A stretch of DNA of 7,699 nucleotides from contig CALGAS010000027.1 in the NCBI GenBank assembly GCA_937959175.1, forward strand, positions 1-7,699, written 5' to 3'. This DNA comes from an uncultured bacterium. Lineage in GTDB: Bacteria > Planctomycetota > Planctomycetia > Pirellulales > UBA1268. The notes beneath the pieces were generated by a model. It was not told the origin of the DNA and did not search any database. It worked only from the letters and a program-made list of their open reading frames with translations. The position numbers and the translations under genes are program-made. This document shows, in pieces, positions 1-5,486 of this stretch (within the stretch, counting starts at the first letter, position 1; each line of letters opens with the position of its first letter).

Positions 1-121
1 ACAATCGTTTCAGTCGCGGCAGCCGGCCCGGCAAGCTGGGCAAGCGGCCGGCGAGCGGTCGGGCGGGCCGCTGCCGGTCGCGGAACCTGGGCAAGCGGGT
101 GACGGGAATGCAGCCTGCCCG
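1..121. other. Downstream flank of the ligase gene, no supported gene
   Basis: These bases follow the ligase stop codon on the minus strand. I see no ATG or GTG on the minus strand here that could begin the next gene of the repair module, and no terminator with a T-run. The stretch holds a 12-base direct repeat, CTGGGCAAGCGG, at 36-47 and 87-98, and a loose 7-bp inverted repeat (43-49 with 66-72, 16-base loop). Both could arise by chance in DNA this G+C-rich. Some reading frames are open across the segment, but none resembles a protein I know. Confidence 0.5.
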
Positions 122-1780
122 TCAGAGCATGCGGCGGAGGTCGTCGAGCGTGCCGGCGTCGGCCGGGGTCTTGTCTCGCCGCCAGCGGACGATTCGCGGG
201 AAGCGGACGGCCAGGCCCGCCTTGTGCCGCTTCGAGGCCGAGACACCCTCGAAGGCGAGTTGCATCACGAGCGTCGGCTCGCAGATCCGGACCGGGCCGT
301 GCCGTTCGAGCGTCGTCGCCCGCACGATCCGGTCGATCTCGACGATCTCGGCGTCGTCGAGGCCGGAGTAGGCCTTGGCGATCGTCACGAGCCGCTCGCC
401 ATCCCAGACGCCGAGCGTGTAGTCGCTGTGCAGCCCCGCCCGCCGGCCGTGGCCCGCCTGGGCGTAGAGGAGCACCGCGTCGATCTCCAAGGGCTCGATC
501 TTCCACTTCCACCAATCGCCCCGCACCCGGCCGGTGCGATAGGGGCTCGACCGTCGCTTGAGCATCAGCCCCTCGACGCCGCGGGCCCGCGACTCCTGAC
601 GGCTGGCGGCGAGCGCCTCCCAGGAGTCGCCGTCGACCAGCGGCGAAGTAAAGAGCCGCGGCGCCGCCGCCTCGCCGCCGGCCTCGAGCGCGGCGGCAAA
701 GCAGGCGGGCACGAGCGTCTCGAGCCGTTGCCGTCGCTCGGCAAGCGGTCGGGAGCGGAGATCCTCGCCGCTCTGCTCGAGCAGGTCGTAGGCGACGAAC
801 ACGGAGGGGATCTCGGCCAGGATCTTCTTGGGCACCCGCCGCCGGCCGGCCCGCTTGGAGAGGGCGGCGAAGCCCTGCAGCGTAAGCGGCCCCGCCTCGG
901 CTGCCGAGACCGCCAGGAGCTCGCCATCGAGCACGGTGCCCGCCGGGAGGGCCTCGGCGGCGGCGACCAGTTCCGGGAAGGCCTCGTTGACCAGTTCCTC
1001 ACCGCGACTCCAGATCGTGGCGTCATCGCCGCGGCGGACGATCTGGGCCCGCATCCCGTCCCATTTCCACTCCGCCTGCCAATCGGCCAGGTCGCCGAGG
1101 GCCGTTGCCACCTCGGCCGGCCCTGTCTCCTCGAGCGGTGAGGCGAGGAAGAAGGGATAGGGGCGGCGGTCGTCGGCAGCGGTCTCGGGATCGAGCAGTG
1201 TCGCGAAGCCTTCGGCATCGAGCCCGCCGCCGGCCAGGCCCATCAGCCGGTGGGTCATCACCGCCGGCTCGAGGCCTGCCAGGCCGGCGAGCGCCCGGGC
1301 AACGAGCGTCCGTGAGACGCCTACCCGCAGGCCGCCGGTGACCAGCTTGTGCCAGACGATTCGCTCGCGGGGGGCGAGCCGTCGCCAGGTGGCGGTCACC
1401 ACCTCCCGCTTGCGGTCATCGCTGGCCCCGCGGAGGCCGTGGATCGTGGTGGCCAGCGTCTCGGCGAGGCCGGGGGAGGGGAGGGCCACTGCGGCCGGAT
1501 CGGGCTCGGGCAGGAGCAGGGCGAGCGTCTCAGCCAGGTCGCCGACGTGGGCGTAGGAGTCTTCGACGAGCCAGTCGGGCAGGCCGGTCTCCTCGGCCAC
1601 CCACTGCCGCAGCTGCCGCGTCGAGACGACCCGCAGTTGGCGGGCCCCGCAGAGCACGCCGACGGCCGCCGCCGCATCGGCCGCGGTGGCCGCGGAGAAG
1701 AAGTCGGCCAGGGCGGCGACCTTCTCCTGCGTTTTGGTCGTTCCGTCGAGCCGCCAGTAGAGATCGGTGAAGTCCTGCAT
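122..1780 (-). CDS. ATP-dependent DNA ligase of the ligase-associated DNA damage response module
   Basis: This 552-residue protein should seal DNA nicks by forming a lysine-AMP intermediate from ATP. The order is an N-terminal DNA-binding domain (about 1-200), the nucleotidyltransferase core (about 205-430) and a C-terminal OB-fold domain. Visible motifs are KWDG at 239-242 with catalytic Lys239, SRGEE at 258-262, DGEL at 285-288, VFVAYDLLE at 327-335, GVEGLMLK at 401-408 and WWKWK at 423-427. The C-terminus has the EPTLVMQLAFEG block (501-512) typical of this bacterial group. No Ku, primase or nuclease domain is attached, so it is not LigD. It starts at ATG 1780, 9 bases after the exonuclease stop; the GAGG Shine-Dalgarno overlaps that TGA, which suggests translational coupling. 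The exonuclease next door and the sequence place it in the family NCBI calls cisplatin damage response ATP-dependent DNA ligase. Family is firm; the damage it acts on is inferred from relatives. Confidence 0.96.
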   Translation of the reverse strand: MQDFTDLYWRLDGTTKTQEKVAALADFFSAATAADAAAAVGVLCGARQLRVVSTRQLRQWVAEETGLPDWLVEDSYAHVGDLAETLALLLPEPDPAAVALPSPGLAETLATTIHGLRGASDDRKREVVTATWRRLAPRERIVWHKLVTGGLRVGVSRTLVARALAGLAGLEPAVMTHRLMGLAGGGLDAEGFATLLDPETAADDRRPYPFFLASPLEETGPAEVATALGDLADWQAEWKWDGMRAQIVRRGDDATIWSRGEELVNEAFPELVAAAEALPAGTVLDGELLAVSAAEAGPLTLQGFAALSKRAGRRRVPKKILAEIPSVFVAYDLLEQSGEDLRSRPLAERRQRLETLVPACFAAALEAGGEAAAPRLFTSPLVDGDSWEALAASRQESRARGVEGLMLKRRSSPYRTGRVRGDWWKWKIEPLEIDAVLLYAQAGHGRRAGLHSDYTLGVWDGERLVTIAKAYSGLDDAEIVEIDRIVRATTLERHGPVRICEPTLVMQLAFEGVSASKRHKAGLAVRFPRIVRWRRDKTPADAGTLDDLRRML

Positions 1781-1789
1781 GGCCCCGCC

Positions 1790-2845
1790 TCACGGCTCCT
1801 CGTCGTCCGTCCCGTCATCGGCCGCTTCGTCGGTCGCCCCGTCAGCCGCCTCGCCGGTGAACCGCGTCGCGAGCGGGGCGGCGTCGAGGCCCCGCTCCCG
1901 CAGGTAGCGGGCCAGCACGTCGGCGAAGCCGTGGGTCACCAAGACCCGGCCGGCCCCCGAGGCCCGCACCGCCTCGAGCAGCCCGGGAAAGTCGGCGTGG
2001 TCGGAGATCACAAAGCCCGTGGCCACGTTCCGCCGCCGGCGAACCCCGCGGACGGTCATCCAGCCGGAGGCGACCGCGATGCTCGACTCGCCGAACATCT
2101 TCAGCCAGGGTGTTCCCAACACGCTCGGCGGGGCGATCACCAGCGCCCGCCCGCCCCCGACCCGCCGCGCCCGCGGCGGCACCCGGTCGATCGGCGGCAG
2201 CGTGACGCCGCTGGCCCGGTAGGCCTCGACGAGCTTCATGACGGCGCCGTGGGCCACGATCGGCCCGATCGCCGGGTCGAGCAGGGCGGCGATCCGCTGG
2301 GCCTTGCCGAGGGCGTAGGCGAGGATCACGCTCGTCCGGCCGGCGTCGCGGTTGGCCCGCCACCAGGCGTTGATCTCGGCGGCGACGCTGGGTGGATCGG
2401 GCCAGCGGTAGACCGGCAGCCCGAAGGTGCTCTCGGTGATGAACACGTCGCAGGCGACCGGCTCGAAGGGGGCGCAGGTCGGGTCGGCGGCCAGCTTGTA
2501 GTCGCCGGTGACGACCCAGGTTTCGCCCTTGTGCTCGAGCCGCACCTGGGCCGAGCCGAGCACGTGGCCGGCGGGATGGAGCGAGACGGTGACGCCGTTG
2601 ATCGTGGTCGGCTCGCCGTAGCGGACGGTGTCGATGACGGCGTTTCCCCCCATCCGCGTCCGCAGGACCGGCTTGCCGGGCGAGGCGCAGAGATAGCGGC
2701 CGCAGCCGCTGCGGGCGTGGTCGGCATGGGCATGGGTGATCACCGCCCGCTCAACCCGCCGCCAGGGGTCGACGAAGAAGTCGCCAGCGGCGCAGTAGAG
2801 CCCCGCCCTGGTGACTTCAAGCAGCGGCAACGACGGACTGGGCAC
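1790..2845 (-). CDS. Ligase-associated DNA damage response exonuclease (metallo-beta-lactamase fold)
   Basis: A predicted 351-residue metal-dependent DNA nuclease of the MBL/beta-CASP type found beside bacterial ATP-dependent ligases. It probably trims DNA ends before sealing. Metal-binding motifs, numbered from the GTG start, are HAHADH (38-43), HPAGH (90-94), TGDYK with Asp115, TEST with Glu138, SDHAD with Asp282 and His283, and VTHGF with His305. The beta-CASP-like insert lies between about 145 and 280. An open frame continues upstream to an ATG at 2950, but that start would overlap the neighbouring gene and add an Arg/Pro-rich stretch outside the conserved domain. GTG 2845 has GGGAG 8 bases upstream and leaves the conserved LLEVTRAGLYCAAGDF start near the N-terminus, so I chose it. 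The last 21 residues are an acidic Ala/Asp/Glu-rich tail not needed for the fold. It precedes the ligase by 9 bases and is surely co-transcribed with it. Confidence 0.94.
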   Translation of the reverse strand: MPSPSLPLLEVTRAGLYCAAGDFFVDPWRRVERAVITHAHADHARSGCGRYLCASPGKPVLRTRMGGNAVIDTVRYGEPTTINGVTVSLHPAGHVLGSAQVRLEHKGETWVVTGDYKLAADPTCAPFEPVACDVFITESTFGLPVYRWPDPPSVAAEINAWWRANRDAGRTSVILAYALGKAQRIAALLDPAIGPIVAHGAVMKLVEAYRASGVTLPPIDRVPPRARRVGGGRALVIAPPSVLGTPWLKMFGESSIAVASGWMTVRGVRRRRNVATGFVISDHADFPGLLEAVRASGAGRVLVTHGFADVLARYLRERGLDAAPLATRFTGEAADGATDEAADDGTDDEEP

Positions 2846-2873
2846 TCGGCAGGCTCCCGGAATGGGCGGGAGC
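2846..2873 (-). promoter_or_regulatory. Hairpin overlapping the ribosome binding site of the exonuclease gene
   Basis: Read on the minus strand, GCTCCCG (2873-2867) and CGGGAGC (2859-2853) form a perfect 7-bp stem with a 7-base loop. The 3' arm contains GGGAG, the Shine-Dalgarno of the exonuclease, 8 bases before GTG 2845. No T-run follows, so it does not look like an intrinsic terminator. Masking of the ribosome binding site is inference; the pairing and the spacing are seen directly. Confidence 0.5.
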
Positions 2874-2897
2874 GGCCGCCTCGCCCGGCTCGAGCGT

Positions 2898-3242
2898 CTA
2901 GCGGTAGGCCGCTGCGCCGACCGCGGGAAAGCGATACCCGCCGAATCCAAAGGGAGCGTAGCGGGGCCAGTCGCCCGCGGCGACCCCCGGCTGCGTGCCG
3001 TACATCTTCCAGGTGGGGGTCCGCGGCACGGTCGGCGGCACGTAGTACTTTGGCCGCGTGCCGTGGCCGGTCACGTAGGGGCTGGCGCCCGGCTTGTAGG
3101 GGGCCTGGTTCTGCGGCTGGCCGGTCGAGGCGGCCGAATAGCCGCCCGAAAACCAGCGGCGGCGGCCGGCGGCCTCGGCGGGGAGGCAGGTGGCCGCGGC
3201 CAAAAGCAGAGCGAGGCAGGGGAGGGCGGCGTGTCGGTGCAT
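2898..3242 (-). CDS. Small secreted protein of unknown function
   Basis: I do not recognise this 114-residue protein. The start at ATG 3242 gives a clear signal peptide: MHRH, a hydrophobic core AALPCLALLLAAATCL, then a likely signal peptidase I site after AEA (residues 22-24). The mature part is about 90 residues, basic, rich in Gly, Pro, Tyr and Trp, with no obvious domain: GRRRWFSGGYSAAS, then PYKPGASPYVTGHGTRPKYY (49-68) and a YAPFGFGGYRFP segment near the end. No lipobox follows the hydrophobic core. The frame is open to an ATG at 3335, five bases after the PEP-CTERM stop, but using it would bury the signal peptide; the Shine-Dalgarno at 3242 is weak (GAG). It lies between the PEP-CTERM and exonuclease genes on the same strand. 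An exported, perhaps surface-associated, role is all I can infer. Confidence 0.72.
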   Translation of the reverse strand: MHRHAALPCLALLLAAATCLPAEAAGRRRWFSGGYSAASTGQPQNQAPYKPGASPYVTGHGTRPKYYVPPTVPRTPTWKMYGTQPGVAAGDWPRYAPFGFGGYRFPAVGAAAYR

Positions 3243-3340
3243 GGGGGCTCGTCTCGTTCGGGGAAGCGGGGCGTTACGGAGATCTCGGCCGATGTGCCGG
3301 CAGCCGCAGCCTCCCTGCCCGGTTTCCTGCACCATCTCGA
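3243..3340. other. Spacer between PEP-CTERM gene and small secreted-protein gene
   Basis: This 98-base gap has no convincing terminator or promoter. Small palindromes are present: GAGATCTC near 3279-3286 and TCGAT-T-ATCGA at 3337-3347, which spans the PEP-CTERM stop codon. Neither is long enough to call a regulatory site. The two flanking genes may be co-transcribed. Confidence 0.4.
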
Positions 3341-4096
3341 TTATCGACCGACGACGGCGGCCCGCTTCGCCCCCACCCGGGCCGGCATGGCTCTGCGGCC
3401 TGCGCCGGTCGTGCGGCCCCGGTGTGCGGCCCGTCTGCGGGTCCGGCGGATCGCGGGGATGGCAAGCATGCCCGCCAACGCCAGCAGGCCGAGGGTGCCC
3501 GGTTCGGGTACCGCTGAGAGCGTCACGGTATCGTAGCCGAACCAGCGACCAGCGCCGCCCGTGCGAGCCACCCGAACGACGATCTCCTGGCCCGCGTCCG
3601 ACGCCAATGCAGTGTAGCTCAGCAGGTCGGTCACGGTGTTCTCGCCGCTGCCCGTCACCTGCCCGCCGAGGTCTGACCCGACGAGCGAGTCGATCTGCTG
3701 GCTGATCGAGACGAAGTTGTTCAGCCCGTCGAGCGTGCCGAGGCCGAACTCGTAACTGGCCGATCCCGGGTTGGGCGTGGCCGCACCCACGACCACCGTC
3801 AGGTCATAGGTGTCGCCCTCGACAAAGTTGACGCCCGTGCTGTAAAGGGCCGAGTACAGGCCCGTCGAGGACGATGCATGGATCAGGATATCCGCACCGG
3901 TATCAGCGGCGAACACGCGGGTTGCGTTCGTCTCCTCAACCCACCCCAGGGTCGGAAGAGGCGTTGTGGCAGCTACCGCGAAGGTGCTGCTGTCCGACAC
4001 GCCATCAAGCCCGCCGATGAACGTGGTGGCCGATGCGACATGCGAGAGGGCGGCAGAAAAGGCGGCAGCGAAGAAGACGAGGCTGAGCGATCTCAT
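3341..4096 (-). CDS. PEP-CTERM sorting domain protein
   Basis: A 251-residue exported protein. It has a signal peptide (MRSLSLVFFAAAFSAALSHVASA, cleavage probably after residue 23), a middle of about 170 residues rich in Ser, Thr, Gly and beta-branched residues, and a C-terminal sorting signal: VPEP at 196-199, a hydrophobic segment GTLGLLALAGMLAIPAI and an Arg cluster RRTRRR at 217-222. In this family an exosortase cleaves near the PEP motif and the protein is released or attached to the cell surface; no exosortase gene is in the window. The middle (WFGYDTVTLSAVPEP) resembles the lone carbohydrate-binding-like beta domains of planctomycete PEP-CTERM proteins, but I cannot name a ligand. A further 29 basic residues follow the Arg cluster, longer than usual. 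ATG 4096 has GAGGA 7 bases upstream. The gene is divergent from the XylR-type regulator, so control by it is plausible. Confidence 0.88.
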   Translation of the reverse strand: MRSLSLVFFAAAFSAALSHVASATTFIGGLDGVSDSSTFAVAATTPLPTLGWVEETNATRVFAADTGADILIHASSSTGLYSALYSTGVNFVEGDTYDLTVVVGAATPNPGSASYEFGLGTLDGLNNFVSISQQIDSLVGSDLGGQVTGSGENTVTDLLSYTALASDAGQEIVVRVARTGGAGRWFGYDTVTLSAVPEPGTLGLLALAGMLAIPAIRRTRRRAAHRGRTTGAGRRAMPARVGAKRAAVVGR

Positions 4097-4197
4097 CGGG
4101 ATGTCCTCGGAGCGTGGATCTCTGGTTGGTCAGGAAACGATGGCGAGGCGGTGTACGGCAGACGGGCAAGCCATGGAACGGATTGCCGGCCCTCTTG

Positions 4198-4247
4198 AAG
4201 CCACCCGAAAAGTACTGGCCGCAAGCCACCCGAAAAGTACTGGCCGC
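4198..4247. repeat. Perfect 25-bp tandem duplication in the divergent intergenic region
   Basis: Two identical, abutting 25-base units occupy 4198-4222 and 4223-4247. Each begins AAGCCACCCG, continues AAAAGTACTG and ends GCCGC; AGTACT inside it is palindromic. The bases on either side do not continue the repeat, so there are exactly two units. It sits 102 bases upstream of the PEP-CTERM start and 117 bases upstream of the regulator start. AraC-family regulators often bind two direct half-sites, so an operator is possible. A dispersed genomic repeat is the alternative. Confidence 0.9.
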
Positions 4248-4249
4248 GG

Positions 4250-4300
4250 TTCTCAAAAAAAACTGTTTTCTTGCAAAAATCCAGAAAGATGTTGCACTTC
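4250..4300 (+). promoter_or_regulatory. A/T-rich stretch, possible promoter of the regulator gene
   Basis: This is the most A/T-rich segment of an otherwise very G+C-rich window. It has an A8 run (4255-4262), TTTTCTTGC and a further A5 run. The best sigma-70-like match is an extended -10, TGCAAAAAT at 4272-4280, with no good -35 at the right distance. A start point about 75-80 bases before the regulator ATG would follow. The base composition is clear; the promoter call is weak. Confidence 0.25.
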
Positions 4301-4364
4301 AGATGAGCGGGCGATGAGGCTGCAGCGGCCTTGTCTCGCCAGCCAGCCCGAAGGGGTGCCGATC

Positions 4365-5486
4365 ATGCTCGACGTCACACGAGTTCCCGGAGTGCTCCTG
4401 GCCCTGGGCTGGTACCACCCGAAACTCCACCGCGGCGTGGCCCGGTACGCCGGCGAGCACGGCTGGCATCTCAACTCCAGCTTTGCCCTCGATGGGATCG
4501 TGCCTCGCGTCTGGCAGGGGGACGGGATCGTCACGCAGCATCTCTGGACCCGGGGCCGCTGCCCGGTTGAGGCCCTGCTGCGGCGGACGCGGATTCCCGC
4601 GGTGAAGATCGGGCTCCACGTGCAAAACGACGATCTGGCCATCGGCAGGCTGGCGGCAACGCACTTTCTCAATCGCGGGTTTCAGCAGTTCGCCTACGCG
4701 ATGACCCGGGAATGCAATCCTGTCCGGCTCGAGGCGTTCCGGCAGGCGCTCGCCGAAGCGGGGCAGACCTGCCGTGTCATCACCGTGCGGCGGGCCGCGG
4801 CAGCCTGGCCGGCGCGACAGGCGGAATGGACGACGCAGCTCCGCAAACTTCCCCGGCCGCTCGCCCTGTTTGCGATCACCGACGACATCGCAGCCGAACT
4901 GATCGAGGCTGCCCTGGCGGAGGGAATGCATGTGCCGGATGACGTCGCCATCCTGGGAGTGCGAAACGACGACCTCGTCTGCGAGTCGCTGTCGGTGGGG
5001 CTCAGCTCGATCGACAACGATCTCGAGACGGTCGGCTATCGGGCGGCCGCTCTCCTCGGCGAGTACATGGCCAGCGGCGATCCTCTCCCGAAGGCACCGC
5101 AGCTGGTGCCGCCGCTTGGCGTGGTGGAACGGCAGAGCACCGACGTGGTGGCGATCGAACACCCGGGCGTAGCCAAGGCGGTCCGGTTTATTCGGCAGCG
5201 GTTTCGCGACCCCGTGACGATTGCCGAGATCGTGGCGACCTCGGGCATGAGCCAGCGGGGCCTCTACAAGGCGTTCCAGCAGACCGTCGGCCGCTCCATC
5301 CACGCCCAGGTGATCCGCGAGCGGCTCAATCAGGCAAAGAAGTTGCTCCGCGAGACCGACCTCGCCATTGAGACAATCGCCTGGCAGGCCGGCTTTGGCG
5401 AGCCACGGACGATGTTCATGCACTTCCGCCGTGACACCGGGCTTGGTCCGCGGGAGTGGCGGAAATCGGAGCGGCAGTCGGACTAG
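4365..5486 (+). CDS. XylR-type transcriptional regulator (periplasmic-binding-like sensor plus AraC DNA-binding domain)
   Basis: A 373-residue one-component regulator with the architecture of E. coli XylR. Residues 8-260 form a type-1 periplasmic-binding-protein-like sensor, with the family signature DDVAILGVRNDDLVCE (192-207) and the LSSID turn (213-217). Residues 264-370 form the AraC domain with two helix-turn-helix units: TIAEIVATSGMSQRGLYKAF (285-304), and AIETIAWQAGFGEPRTMFMHF (334 onward) closing in GLGPREW. There is no LacI-type HTH at the N-terminus, as expected for XylR. The frame is open far upstream, but ATG 4365 has AAGGGG 8 bases before it and matches the usual family start and length. 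It probably senses a sugar or related small ligand; which one cannot be read from the sequence. The nearest candidate targets are the divergent PEP-CTERM gene and itself. Its 3' end overlaps the convergent ppx gene by 71 bases. Confidence 0.92.
   Translation: MLDVTRVPGVLLALGWYHPKLHRGVARYAGEHGWHLNSSFALDGIVPRVWQGDGIVTQHLWTRGRCPVEALLRRTRIPAVKIGLHVQNDDLAIGRLAATHFLNRGFQQFAYAMTRECNPVRLEAFRQALAEAGQTCRVITVRRAAAAWPARQAEWTTQLRKLPRPLALFAITDDIAAELIEAALAEGMHVPDDVAILGVRNDDLVCESLSVGLSSIDNDLETVGYRAAALLGEYMASGDPLPKAPQLVPPLGVVERQSTDVVAIEHPGVAKAVRFIRQRFRDPVTIAEIVATSGMSQRGLYKAFQQTVGRSIHAQVIRERLNQAKKLLRETDLAIETIAWQAGFGEPRTMFMHFRRDTGLGPREWRKSERQSD

Noticed and set aside
43..72. Inverted repeat as a ligase terminator
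   Set aside because: A 7-bp stem with a 16-base loop and no T-run is weak, and such pairings are common in G+C-rich DNA.
224..1141. A 305-codon plus-strand open frame opposite the ligase
   Set aside because: It is antisense to the conserved ligase catalytic core, and its composition is that of a G+C-driven shadow frame.
2846..2950. Upstream ATG at 2950 for the exonuclease
   Set aside because: It overlaps the end of the secreted-protein gene and adds an Arg/Pro-rich stretch outside the conserved domain. GTG 2845 has GGGAG 8 bases upstream.
1349..3517. A 722-codon plus-strand open frame
   Set aside because: It lies antisense to the ligase, the exonuclease and part of the small secreted gene, all supported by motifs. 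Its translation is Gly/Arg/Pro/Ala-rich with no domain, as expected opposite G+C-rich genes.
4198..4247. The two repeats as a minimal CRISPR array
   Set aside because: The units abut with no spacer between them, and there are no cas genes in the window.
3966..4364. N-terminal extension of the XylR-type regulator
   Set aside because: The extension would overlap the PEP-CTERM gene antisense, cross the tandem repeat and A/T-rich region, and add 133 residues of no known domain. ATG 4365 has a proper Shine-Dalgarno and the family's length.
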